Assembly (NCBI GenBank): GCA_005776585.1
Contig: SXOX01000185.1
Location: 20,013 to 84,012, forward strand
Direction: 5' to 3'
DNA: 64,000 nucleotides
Source: Pseudomonadota bacterium
GTDB lineage: Bacteria > Myxococcota_A > UBA9042 > GCA-2863065
Under the pieces are notes generated by a model, which saw only the letters and a list, made by a program, of their open reading frames with translations, was not told the origin of the DNA and did no database searches. The position numbers and the translations under genes are program-made. Below are positions 11,201 through 19,311 of this stretch, in pieces (the stretch's first letter is position 1; each line of letters opens with the position of its first letter).

Positions 11201-11554
11201 GATGGTGCAGACCTGGCCGTCCTTCGAGGGCACGCAGTAGCCGCTTTGACAGTCCTCGCCCGTGACGCACGGCGTGCCCAGGTGGCCTTGCCCCGGCTCC
11301 TTGCTGTCCGAGCCGTCAGACGGCGAAGGCCCCGCATCTCCGGAGCCATCGGCGCAGCCGTCACACGGCGCGGGTGTCGAGCCGTCCTTGCCCGCTGCGT
11401 CCTTGCCCGACGCATCCGCGGGGGCGATGCCATCGGCGCCTAGCGCGTCGGCCTCTGGGACCGGGAAGAAGACGCCGTGCCCGTCGGTCTCCTCGTTGGT
11501 ACAGCCGAGCGCGATCCAGAGCACGATAAACCCGATGATGCGCGCCACGTTCAT
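8255..11554 (-). CDS. Secreted lipoprotein with MopE-type metal-binding motifs and a long thrombospondin type 3 repeat array
   Basis: Start MNVARIIGFIVLWIALGC (lipobox); CDGKDNDCNGATDE/CNGKDDDCDKKVD motifs (PF11617-like); many DxDGDGxxDxxDNCPxxxNxDQxDxDxDGxGDxCD repeats. Confidence 0.9.
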   Translation of the reverse strand: MNVARIIGFIVLWIALGCTNEETDGHGVFFPVPEADALGADGIAPADASGKDAAGKDGSTPAPCDGCADGSGDAGPSPSDGSDSKEPGQGHLGTPCVTGEDCQSGYCVPSKDGQVCTISCVDACPPGYGCAKYEGSTDLVFLCLDRSLELCRPCLSHADCGNAGAGLDSYCIPKSAEEGSFCGIACANGACPEGYTCGEVSVGGANVKQCIPTSGQCTCSKWAIQQAAKTTCASGKNATGTCLGLRWCGPGGLSACDAPPANVEVCDGKDNDCNGATDEGLDGIFCALTNDHGTCPGKTLCSGGKVTCSGQEPAVEACNAVDDDCNGQKDEGFPDQDGDGTKDCVDDDQDDDAVMNALDDCPTIFDPEQINTDGDALGNVCDEDDDNDGLLDGVDNCPVVPNPGQDDFDGDGIGDVCAKDIDGDGVQNAKDNCPITPNADQADVDQDGKGDGCDEDDDNDGVADVLDACPATYDPDQTDSDLDGKGDACDADKDDDGKLNTEDNCPLVPNPDQLDADQDGKGDACDADADDDGLLNASDNCPTVANADQKNTDGDGLGDACDPDIDEDGVPNATDNCPLVPNLEQANLDQDSFGDACDQDRDGDTISNGQDNCPDAANKDQADLDGDGPGDACDPDKDGDGTPNGTDTCPDVANPTQADLDGDGIGDACDPDRDGDQVANGADDCPDVADPAQVDTDGDGQGDVCDGDLDGDGVLNATDNCPATKNSDQTDTDTDKLGDACDPDMDNDGVLNAADNCPTVSNAAQANLDQDSQGDACDLDIDNDGDPNVTDCAPADPTARHGAQETCNGKDDNCVFGTDELGAGGCVTLFQDGDGDGWGLENDSVCGCPQAPPSGKHTALLSGDCDDKDKNVKPGAGEVCNGKDDDCDKKVDPEGSAQCKNYYYDGDDDGWPIDQKKCLCAVSGKYDASNKGQFDCNDSNGNVNPGKSEICGGPDENCNGQSDEPGAGGCSWFYVDNDSDGYGGSSGQCRCGAGNGYNVTNASDCYDYNGYAYPGQPGWFASHRGDGSFDFDCDGASTPLYTQVGGHCDTVLGFCSGTQQAFTGSLPPACGNNGTWVTGCSSGFFSCSADTVARQQICH
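9180..10560 (-). repeat. Tandem TSP3-type Ca-binding repeat-coding region
   Basis: Repeated coding pattern for DNCPxxxNxDQxDxDGxGDxCDxDxDxDG visible in the 8255..11554 translation; boundaries approximate. Confidence 0.75.
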
Positions 11555-11654
11555 GGGTGCAGCGTCGTGAGGTCGGCCTTGGCTGTCAAGCACGACCGAC
11601 CATTGACCACTTCCAGCGCCAGTGCTACGCGGCGGGCCCGATGAGGAGGACCCC

Positions 11655-13316
11655 ATGAGCCAGCCCGGCGCGATCGCAACGATGCTCCAGAACCTGCGGA
11701 CCTTGGGCGACAAGCCTGCGCTGTTCGAGGTCCGTGGCCGCGAGGTGGTGCCGGTGGCCGGGCGCGAGCTGCACCTGCTGGTCGGTCGCGTACGCGGTCT
11801 GCTCACGACGCTCGGGGTCCAGCCGGGCGATCGCGTCGCCCTGCTCGCGGGCAACAGCGCGCGTTGGGTGGCGGCGGACCTCGGCATCCTGGCGAGCGGT
11901 GCCATCGCCGTACCGCTGTATTCGCGCCAGGAGCCCAAGGAGCTCGCCGCGATGCTGCGCGACTGCGAGCCCACGGTCCTGCTCGTGTCGGACAAGGACC
12001 TCGCCGACAAGCTGCTGGAGGCATGGCCCGAGGGTCGCGAGCGCACGGCGTTGTTCGACCTCGCCTTCGCGCACGAGCCCACGGCCGAGCCGGAGCACGC
12101 GCATCGCCCCGACGACGTGGTCACGATCATCTACACGTCCGGCACGAGCGGCGAGGCCAAGGGCGTCATGATCACGTCAGGCAACCTGGACTTCATGGTC
12201 CCGGTCACCGCCAGCCGGGTCGAGGAGCTCACCGGCAAGCGCGGCCACCCGGACAAGGTGTTCCATTACTTGCCGTTCTGCTTTGCGGGCTCGCGCATCG
12301 CGCTCTTCACGCAGCTCGTACGGCCAAACCCGGTGCTGCTCTCGACGGACCTGACAAAGGTGCTCGACGAGATGCTGGCGGCCGATCCGCACTACTACCT
12401 CAACGTCCCGGCCGTGCTCGAGCGCATCAAGGCCGGGGTCACCGCCAAGATTCGCGAGAAGGGCGGCATCGGCTGGACACTCTACAGCCGCGCGCTCGAC
12501 GCCAATGCGCGCATCCTGGCGGGCAAGGGCGGGCTGGGCGATCGGGCGGCGGTCGCCATCGCGCGTAAGTTCGTGTTTCCCAAGATCAAGGAGGTGCTCG
12601 GCAAGAGCCTGGAGTTCCTCATCTGCGGCTCAGCCCCGCTGTCTCCGGAGACGCAGAGCTTCTTCGAGCTGATGAACGTCCCGGTGTATCAGGTGTACGG
12701 CCTCACGGAGACCACGGCCATCGTGACCATCGACCGGGCGCGGCAGCCGGGCGCATCGGGCGAGCCGGGGAAGGTGGGGCACGCCATCCCGGGGGTGGAG
12801 ATGAAGCTCGGCGAGGGCGATGAACTGCTCACGCGTGGACCGCATATCTTCCACGGCTACTGGAACAAGCCGGAGATCTCGGCGGAAGCGCTCGTCGACG
12901 GCTGGTTCCGCACGGGCGACCAGGCCGAGATCGACGCGGCGGGCAACCTGCGCATCGTGGGGCGCGTCAAGAACCTTATCAAGCCGGAGTCGGGCCACTG
13001 GGTCGCGCCGGAGCCACTGGAGGAGCGGCTCAAGGAGGCGTGCGAGGGCGCCGAGCATGTCGTCGTCATCGGTCATGGGCGCCCGTTCCTCGGCGCGCTG
13101 GTCGCGGGCACCGGCCTCGACGTGGCACGCATCCAGGCCGCGGTCGACAAAGTCAACGCCGATCTGCCGCATTACCGCCGCATTCGCGCCTTTGCGCACG
13201 TGGGTCCAGCGCTCACCATCGAGAGCGGGCTCCTGACCGCCAACGGCAAGCTCCGCCGCAAGGTGATCGAGGCCGCGCACGCCAGCGCGATTGCGGCCAT
13301 GTTCTCCAAGCCGTAG
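11655..13316 (+). CDS. AMP-dependent synthetase / long-chain acyl-CoA ligase
   Basis: P-loop-like TIIYTSGTSGEAKGVMITSGN, YGLTETTA, GWFRTGDQAEID and GRVKNLIKPESGHWVAP motifs. Confidence 0.95.
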   Translation: MSQPGAIATMLQNLRTLGDKPALFEVRGREVVPVAGRELHLLVGRVRGLLTTLGVQPGDRVALLAGNSARWVAADLGILASGAIAVPLYSRQEPKELAAMLRDCEPTVLLVSDKDLADKLLEAWPEGRERTALFDLAFAHEPTAEPEHAHRPDDVVTIIYTSGTSGEAKGVMITSGNLDFMVPVTASRVEELTGKRGHPDKVFHYLPFCFAGSRIALFTQLVRPNPVLLSTDLTKVLDEMLAADPHYYLNVPAVLERIKAGVTAKIREKGGIGWTLYSRALDANARILAGKGGLGDRAAVAIARKFVFPKIKEVLGKSLEFLICGSAPLSPETQSFFELMNVPVYQVYGLTETTAIVTIDRARQPGASGEPGKVGHAIPGVEMKLGEGDELLTRGPHIFHGYWNKPEISAEALVDGWFRTGDQAEIDAAGNLRIVGRVKNLIKPESGHWVAPEPLEERLKEACEGAEHVVVIGHGRPFLGALVAGTGLDVARIQAAVDKVNADLPHYRRIRAFAHVGPALTIESGLLTANGKLRRKVIEAAHASAIAAMFSKP

Positions 13317-13343
13317 CCTCTCGGCGGCGGCAAGGAGGCGGGT

Positions 13344-15107
13344 GTGCGTGCAGCGATTGGGATGACCTTGGTAACGGTGTGCCTGGGCTGCGGCGACGCA
13401 GGTACGACGGGCGCGCTGGTGACGGCGGACGTGAGCGCGACGGCCGACGGGACGTGCCTCGACTGCGACGCGACGGTGACGCCGGAGGTCGCGACGGCGG
13501 CGGATACGACTACCGTTGCGCCAGACGTGAGCCCGCCGTTCGACGGCGACACCTCGCCCACCGACACGGCGACGCCGCCCGCGTGCACGGTGGACGGCGC
13601 AGCGCTCGCGGCGAAGAACCTCGCCTCCCTCCAGCGCTTTGGGCTCGCGCGCTCCGGTGCGATCGTGCGCGGCACGTTCTCCGGCGTCATCACGCTCTAC
13701 AACGAGCCGCACGGCACGTTGACCCTCACCGAGGTGCCGTTCGGCTGGTCGTTCCTCGCCGGCCAGACCGTGCAGGTACCGCTGCCAAAGGGCGTCACGC
13801 CCCAGAACGGCGAGCCGTGGGTGCTGGGCCTGTCCCAGGCGTATCCGACGAAGGTCGCGACCAACCTCGTATGGAGCCCCGTCCACGCGGCGATGCCGGT
13901 GGCGAGCATCCCGGAGGGCGCGGCGGTGGGCTACCGTGCGTTGAAGGACGCCTCGGTCGCCGTGGTGCGTATCACCAAGCAGGACAAGTACCGCACGCGC
14001 TTCGAGGTCGTCGAGACGCTCGCGGGCACGCTCCCCGCCGCCTTCGAGGACAACTGGTACGCCGAGTGGGGCCTGCCGTATCCAAAGCCGTCCACAGAGA
14101 CGACCTGGCTCGCGACGGTCACTGGCGTCTCCACGATCGTGCGCACCGGCGACATCCTCGGCAGCGTGGTCGACTTCCGGCCCGACACGCCCGAGCAACG
14201 GGCGACGATCACGGCCGCGCTGAAGGCGTCGACGAGCCCGTTCGGCGGCAAGACGATCGCGTCGGTCAAGGCCGCACGTGAGGCGATGTACGACGCCTAT
14301 CGCTTTCGGAAGGCGCCGATGGTCGTCGAGTCGGTGGTCTCGGGCGTCGGCGAGGAGTGCTGCACTGGTGCCGGCGGCACGTTCGTCTCGAACCACGTCA
14401 CAGCGGTGCTGTTCGGCCAACCGCCTGCGGACTTCGTCGTCGGTGGCCACGCGCACTACAGCAAGGATCAGTGCAAGGACGCCATCCTCTACGCGCTGGA
14501 GTCTGCGACCGCCCCCTCGGCGGACGTGCTCGCGGCGCTGGGCTGCGAGAAGCCGTCCACGGTCGGGCTCGACACGTCGCACACCAAGGACAGCGCGCGC
14601 ATCTCCGCGCGGCGGGGCGCGACCGAGCCCAACCGCGCCCAGGTGAAGGCGTGGCTCGCGACGCGCCTGCCCGAGCTCGACGTGCGCCCCGTCGACGCGC
14701 CGCTGAACCCCAAGGCGAGCGAGGGCCAGCCCGGACCCTGGTCAGAGACGCCGGACGCCGCCGAGGCGTTTGCAATGGCAACGAGCGCCATCCTGCTCAC
14801 GATCGAGGCCGTGACGACCGATCCGGTGACCCAGGCCAAGACGGTGCGGTTCTCGACGACGTGGTCGCTCTACGAGTACGACCACTTGGTCAAGTCCGAG
14901 GCGGTGGTGACCTTCACCTGCGGCGATCCGCGGTGGCTCGAGCCCAAGTCGCGCTGGATCGCGCCGCTCGTGCTACTGGACGCCCAGTACACGGGGCCCG
15001 GCGCGCCGCCGGACCTGTCACGCGCGTTCTTCCTGCCAGACGTGCTCGTGCCGGAGTCCGCGATGACCATGCAGCTCGCCAACGATCTGGCGCAGGTGTT
15101 CAACTAG
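13344..15107 (+). CDS. Hypothetical secreted lipoprotein
   Basis: GTG start, lipobox VTVCLGC followed by Asp/Thr/Ala-rich linker, then globular region; no family recognised. Confidence 0.7.
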   Translation: MRAAIGMTLVTVCLGCGDAGTTGALVTADVSATADGTCLDCDATVTPEVATAADTTTVAPDVSPPFDGDTSPTDTATPPACTVDGAALAAKNLASLQRFGLARSGAIVRGTFSGVITLYNEPHGTLTLTEVPFGWSFLAGQTVQVPLPKGVTPQNGEPWVLGLSQAYPTKVATNLVWSPVHAAMPVASIPEGAAVGYRALKDASVAVVRITKQDKYRTRFEVVETLAGTLPAAFEDNWYAEWGLPYPKPSTETTWLATVTGVSTIVRTGDILGSVVDFRPDTPEQRATITAALKASTSPFGGKTIASVKAAREAMYDAYRFRKAPMVVESVVSGVGEECCTGAGGTFVSNHVTAVLFGQPPADFVVGGHAHYSKDQCKDAILYALESATAPSADVLAALGCEKPSTVGLDTSHTKDSARISARRGATEPNRAQVKAWLATRLPELDVRPVDAPLNPKASEGQPGPWSETPDAAEAFAMATSAILLTIEAVTTDPVTQAKTVRFSTTWSLYEYDHLVKSEAVVTFTCGDPRWLEPKSRWIAPLVLLDAQYTGPGAPPDLSRAFFLPDVLVPESAMTMQLANDLAQVFN

Positions 15108-15663
15108 CTGGGTCAGCGTCCTTGGCGCGCCAGAGCCGCCCAATGGCCTCGTGGGACAGGTTCTGCTCCGGCGCATTGGTGCACACGTAGCGCTCGCACT
15201 CGATGGGCCGCGCCGCGTAGATGCGGCAGCCGCTGCCATCGAAGAACACACACGGCCCGCGCAGGAAGCGGTAGAGGTCGTCCACGCGCGAGGCCGGCGG
15301 TAGCGCCGGCTGCCCGAAGCGATCGAGCTTGACCGGCACGAAGACGGGCACCCGCTCGCCGTCCACCTCGGCCTCGTCGATGACCAGGAACTGGCGCACG
15401 AAGGCGTCGGGCTCGAGTCCCAGCGTCGCCGCGGCGCGGTCGGCCTCACCCGGTCCGAACCAGCCGGGGCTCGTGCGGCAGCAGATCCCACGACGGACGC
15501 AGCCCTTCTCGGGCGCGGGATGGGGATCGGGCTCTTCGTCGAGCCAGTAGGGGTTGTCTGGTGCGTCCGAGCTCTCGGTAAGTGCTCCGGAGGCTCCGGA
15601 GGCTCCGGAGGCTCGTGAGACGGTTCGCTCGTCGAGGATGCGAAAGGCGCCGCGACGCCCCAT
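15100..15663 (-). CDS. YkgJ family cysteine cluster protein
   Basis: CVRRGICCRTSPGWFGPGEAD ... CVFFDGSGCRIYAARPIECERYVC pattern; ATGA overlap with upstream reductase gene. Confidence 0.8.
   Translation of the reverse strand: MGRRGAFRILDERTVSRASGASGASGALTESSDAPDNPYWLDEEPDPHPAPEKGCVRRGICCRTSPGWFGPGEADRAAATLGLEPDAFVRQFLVIDEAEVDGERVPVFVPVKLDRFGQPALPPASRVDDLYRFLRGPCVFFDGSGCRIYAARPIECERYVCTNAPEQNLSHEAIGRLWRAKDADPAS
15584..15610. repeat. Three tandem copies of 9-bp unit GCTCCGGAG
   Basis: Direct reading gctccggag x3; encodes (ASG)n near N-terminus of the YkgJ protein. Confidence 0.9.
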
Positions 15664-17420
15664 CAGCCCTCGGCGACGAGGCGCAGCCGGGGCAGCTCAC
15701 CGGTGCTCGCGTCACGCAGCTCGCCGGGGCGCGGCAGCCGAAACGCGTGCTTGGGCGTGTAGGTCTCCGGGTCCTTGCCCTCGATCTGAGGGAAGCACCA
15801 CTTGCGCAGGCCGGGCATCTGCACCTCGGTCCAGTAGTCGCGCCAGACGATGGCGTCGGGCTCCCACCGAAACTCGGGCTCGACCACGTCCACGCTGGCC
15901 AGGCCCTGGGTCTCGAAGACCCAGTGGTTGTCGTAGATGAACGGCTTGAACAGGTCCAGGATGCGATCGACGCGCTCGAGCTGCTTGTCGGTGCCGTCTG
16001 CGGCGTTCGCGAGCCGCTCGGCGTGGCCCTTGATGAACTCGGGCGCCTTTTCGGCGACGCGCTCGGCGACGGACTTGACGCCCCGCGCCAGCGCCCTGAC
16101 GTTGTCATTGGACAGCAGGTGCCCCTGCGGCGCGTTCTTCGCGTCGAGCCGCGACATGACCAGCCGCTCACGGGTCGTCTCGCCAAAGCGGCGGTAGTGC
16201 TTGCGATAGCCGAGCCCGGTGAGCTCGGCGGCCCGCCGGATCGTGAGCTGGTTCTGCTCCGAGGTGCCGCTCTGGTAGACCTCGCGGTGAGTCCCTTGGA
16301 GCATGGCCGCCGTCGCAATGGTGAGTCCGTTGCAGCACAGGTCGACCGGGACGACGTCGAACGGGAGGGTGGGCTTGGACACGAGGTGGCGAAAGCCGGT
16401 GCCGAGTAGGTAGACGAGCGGCCCGCTGGTGTTGAAGCCCTCGTTCCAACCCGGGAACGGGAAGCTGACCGCGCACTCGACGATCGCGGGCCGGAACACC
16501 GAGAACGCCACGCCGAGCTCCCTCGCGCGACGCTTGAGCATGCCCTCGGCGAGGCTCTTGGACCATGTATACGTATTTGGCCATCCGAAGCGTGCGGCGC
16601 GCTCACTGCCGAAGTCGGCCATGAGGCGCTTCAGGCGCTCTTTGCGCTCGCGGGCCTTCATGTTGCGCACGAGCGTCTGGTTGCCCGGGTTGAGCTTCTT
16701 TTCGCGAATGCGCTCCATGACCAGCGCGTCCAGCTCGGCCTCGCGCTCCGGCGTCTCCTCGGACGCGACGATGCGCTCGACCTCGGCCTGCACCTCGGCG
16801 TACTCCACGTCGGGGTCCATCGAGCCACCGTCAGGCCGGTAGTCCTCGCGCAGCACCTCGGCGATACGGCCTGGGCGATTGCCGGCGACGTAGCAGGTCG
16901 AGACGTGCAGGAGCTTGGCCTTCTGGCAGGAGGCCGTAAACGTGACGCAGTTTGTCGCGCCGTCGACGTTGGTGGCGATGGCCTCGCGGATGTCGGGGTT
17001 GAAGTCGACGAGCCCAGCGACGTTCACGATGACGTCGACGTTCTGCTGGAGCCGCGCCTTGACCTCGGGCTCGAGGCCGAAGTCGACCTCGGAGACGTCG
17101 CCCTCCACGACCTCGATGCGGTCGGCCAGGAACGCGCCGAGGTCGGCGCCATACTGCTCGTGGAGGCCCTTGAAGCAGTAGTTCGTCGCGATGATCTGCT
17201 CGAAGCGCTCGTGCGCGGGGCGGAGCCCCTTCTTGCGGAGGAGCACGTAGATGCGGCCGACCTCGGGCACGCGGTCGAGCACCATGGCGAGCCAGACCTT
17301 GCCGAGGAAGCCCGAGGCGCCGGTGACGAGCAGGTGCTTGCCACGAAACGAGTCACGAATCGAAAGACGGGAGCTGCTCACCAAAGTACCTCCAACCAGT
17401 CCCCGAGAGGCGATGTCCAT
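15663..17420 (-). CDS. Fatty acyl-CoA reductase-type SDR protein (NAD_binding_4 / male-sterility family)
   Basis: Rossmann motif GKHLLVTGASGFLGKVWLAMVLDRVPEVGRIYVLLRKKG; YTWSKSLAEG catalytic YxxxK region. Confidence 0.85.
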   Translation of the reverse strand: MDIASRGLVGGTLVSSSRLSIRDSFRGKHLLVTGASGFLGKVWLAMVLDRVPEVGRIYVLLRKKGLRPAHERFEQIIATNYCFKGLHEQYGADLGAFLADRIEVVEGDVSEVDFGLEPEVKARLQQNVDVIVNVAGLVDFNPDIREAIATNVDGATNCVTFTASCQKAKLLHVSTCYVAGNRPGRIAEVLREDYRPDGGSMDPDVEYAEVQAEVERIVASEETPEREAELDALVMERIREKKLNPGNQTLVRNMKARERKERLKRLMADFGSERAARFGWPNTYTWSKSLAEGMLKRRARELGVAFSVFRPAIVECAVSFPFPGWNEGFNTSGPLVYLLGTGFRHLVSKPTLPFDVVPVDLCCNGLTIATAAMLQGTHREVYQSGTSEQNQLTIRRAAELTGLGYRKHYRRFGETTRERLVMSRLDAKNAPQGHLLSNDNVRALARGVKSVAERVAEKAPEFIKGHAERLANAADGTDKQLERVDRILDLFKPFIYDNHWVFETQGLASVDVVEPEFRWEPDAIVWRDYWTEVQMPGLRKWCFPQIEGKDPETYTPKHAFRLPRPGELRDASTGELPRLRLVAEG

Positions 17421-17426
17421 GCGCTG

Positions 17427-18128
17427 CTAGGCGTCCTCGGTGTAGTCCACGATGGGCCAATCGGCCTCGTGGGCGGCCCGCCGCAGCGTGAAGTCCGGGT
17501 TGACAGCACACGGCTTGCCAACCGACGCCAGGAGGAGCAGGTCGCCCGCGTGGCTCCCGAACGCCGCGGAGCCGCGGGCGTCGAGTCCATGCTCCTCGCA
17601 ATAACGGTGTACGAAGCGGCCGGCATCGTGACCGCCGACGACCGGATCGAGCAGGCGGCCGGTGCAGTCCCCGTCGGCCTTGAACTCGATGTGATTGGTG
17701 ACGAGCCGATCGACGTGGCGCGCGCCGATCTTGTCGACGAGCGGCGCCATGAGCTGCGGCAGGCTCTCCGACAACAGCACCGTGCGGTAGCCCTCGTCCT
17801 TCATGCGCTGGACAATCTCGACGCCGCGGTCGAGCAGCTTGGAGGCGAGGACGTCGTGGAAGTACTCCTCGCCCAGCACCTCGATGCGGTCTTGGCTCAT
17901 GCCCCGAAACGCCAAGTAGGCGACGCGGTTGGCGAGCGTGCGGTCGTTCTGGCGGAGCAGGCCATAGGCGGGCGCGCCGAGCGCGAGGCCCACGGTGCGG
18001 AGCGCGCGCTCTTTCATGCCCTGCGCGTTACGCGCCACATACGCGGCGGCGGACAAGAGCCCCCGCTTGAAGAGGACTCCCTCGACTCGGATGAAGGCTG
18101 CGGCGTTGCGTTCGGGTGCGGTCATCAC
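17427..18128 (-). CDS. HAD-superfamily (HAD-IB-like) hydrolase
   Basis: FIRVEGVLFKRGLLSAAAYVA N-terminus, LLSESLPQLMAPLVD, GSHAGDLLLLASVGKPCAVNPDFTLRRAA C-terminal HAD motif; alternative ATG start at 18125. The nucleophile Asp motif appears altered (RVEGVLF). Confidence 0.7.
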   Translation of the reverse strand: MMTAPERNAAAFIRVEGVLFKRGLLSAAAYVARNAQGMKERALRTVGLALGAPAYGLLRQNDRTLANRVAYLAFRGMSQDRIEVLGEEYFHDVLASKLLDRGVEIVQRMKDEGYRTVLLSESLPQLMAPLVDKIGARHVDRLVTNHIEFKADGDCTGRLLDPVVGGHDAGRFVHRYCEEHGLDARGSAAFGSHAGDLLLLASVGKPCAVNPDFTLRRAAHEADWPIVDYTEDA

Positions 18129-18228
18129 AGCTCGCTTGTCGGGGCCTTCCGTCGCTGGCGGGAGCGTTCGAGCCAGCTCTCGGGTCGCGCCGGTTGTAAC
18201 GGATGGACGAAGCGAAGGGAAGTAATAT

Positions 18229-18249
18229 TAGACTGGACAGTTCAGTCTA
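18229..18249. promoter_or_regulatory. Perfect 7-bp inverted repeat TAGACTG-N7-CAGTCTA; TetR-type operator candidate
   Basis: tagactggacagttcagtcta read directly; adjacent TAATAT on minus strand could be a -10; lies in the divergent intergenic region. Confidence 0.55.
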
Positions 18250-18365
18250 GTTTCGTCCAATCATCCCCAGGCCATGATCGCCAGTCGGTGGCTGGCACAC
18301 CAACCCCGGATCGGGCAAGATGTGTGGTTGCACCTTCGGGTTGCGCCACGTTGGGGGGGACGCAC

Positions 18366-19289
18366 GTGAAAGCCGCAGCAGCGCTGGAAGCCAATACGGC
18401 CCCAATCCTTGTGCAGCTCCAGAACCAGCAGCCCGAGGAGCGGCAGGTCAGCGTCGAGCGCTTCCTCGGGAGCGTGGCTCAGTCCGTCGACGCGGGGACG
18501 GTCGAGCCGCCCACGCTGTCGAACATCTCCCAGCGCGTGCAACGCCTGAAGAAGGACGCGGAGGGACAGCTCGAGGCCCTGCTGCGGATCACGGAGAGCG
18601 AGCCGGCGGTCGCCGCGCACGTGATGCGCCTCGCGAGCACGACGACGCTTCCGGGCCACCGGCCGGCGCAGCACCTGCGAGCGGCCATGGTGCAGCTCGG
18701 GGCACCGGCGGTGACGAACGTGGTCGAGGCGGTCGCGCTGTCGGACTTCTCCCGACATGGCCGTGAGCTCTCGTTTCACCACCTGCGCAAGATCTGGACG
18801 TGCACGGTCTATACGGCGCTCGCCGCGCGGACCATCGCCTCCTGGAACGGCCGCGTGGATCCGGAGGTCGCCTTTCTCTGCGGGCTCTTGCACCGGGTTG
18901 GCGAGCCGCTCCTGCTGCGGCTCATCGGCGAGAGCGCTCCAGCGGAGGCGATGCCGTTTGCGAGCGACCCGTTCGTCCTCGACATCATCGCCGAGCACCA
19001 TGCGCAGGTCGGCAGTCGGTTCTTGCGCGCCTGGGGCTTGCCCGAGAGCCTCGTCGCCCTGGCCCGCGAGACGGCGAGCACACCACGGCCCGACGCGCCG
19101 CTCCATGCCGTCGTCACAGCGGCCTATCAGGGCGCGCTCCACTACGGGTACACCTACCTCAGCGCGCGGCCGAATCGGGGCACCTTCGAGCTGGCCGCAC
19201 GCGCCGCCGGCGTCGATCCGGACCAGGTCGAGGAGGTCATGTCCACGATTGGCGGGCGGCTCAATGAGCTGCTCTCGATGACGCGCTAG
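18366..19289 (+). CDS. HDOD domain protein
   Basis: GTG start; LLRITESEPAVAAHVMRLAST, AMVQLGAPAVTNVVEAVAL, VAFLCGLLHRVGEPLLLRL pattern of HDOD proteins. Confidence 0.75.
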   Translation: MKAAAALEANTAPILVQLQNQQPEERQVSVERFLGSVAQSVDAGTVEPPTLSNISQRVQRLKKDAEGQLEALLRITESEPAVAAHVMRLASTTTLPGHRPAQHLRAAMVQLGAPAVTNVVEAVALSDFSRHGRELSFHHLRKIWTCTVYTALAARTIASWNGRVDPEVAFLCGLLHRVGEPLLLRLIGESAPAEAMPFASDPFVLDIIAEHHAQVGSRFLRAWGLPESLVALARETASTPRPDAPLHAVVTAAYQGALHYGYTYLSARPNRGTFELAARAAGVDPDQVEEVMSTIGGRLNELLSMTR

Positions 19290-19311
19290 CCGCCGGCGCG
19301 AGAGACGCGAC

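Noticed and set aside
12630-14582. 650-aa minus-strand ORF
   Set aside because: Antisense to acyl-CoA ligase and the lipoprotein at 13344; Arg-rich composition typical of spurious high-GC ORFs.
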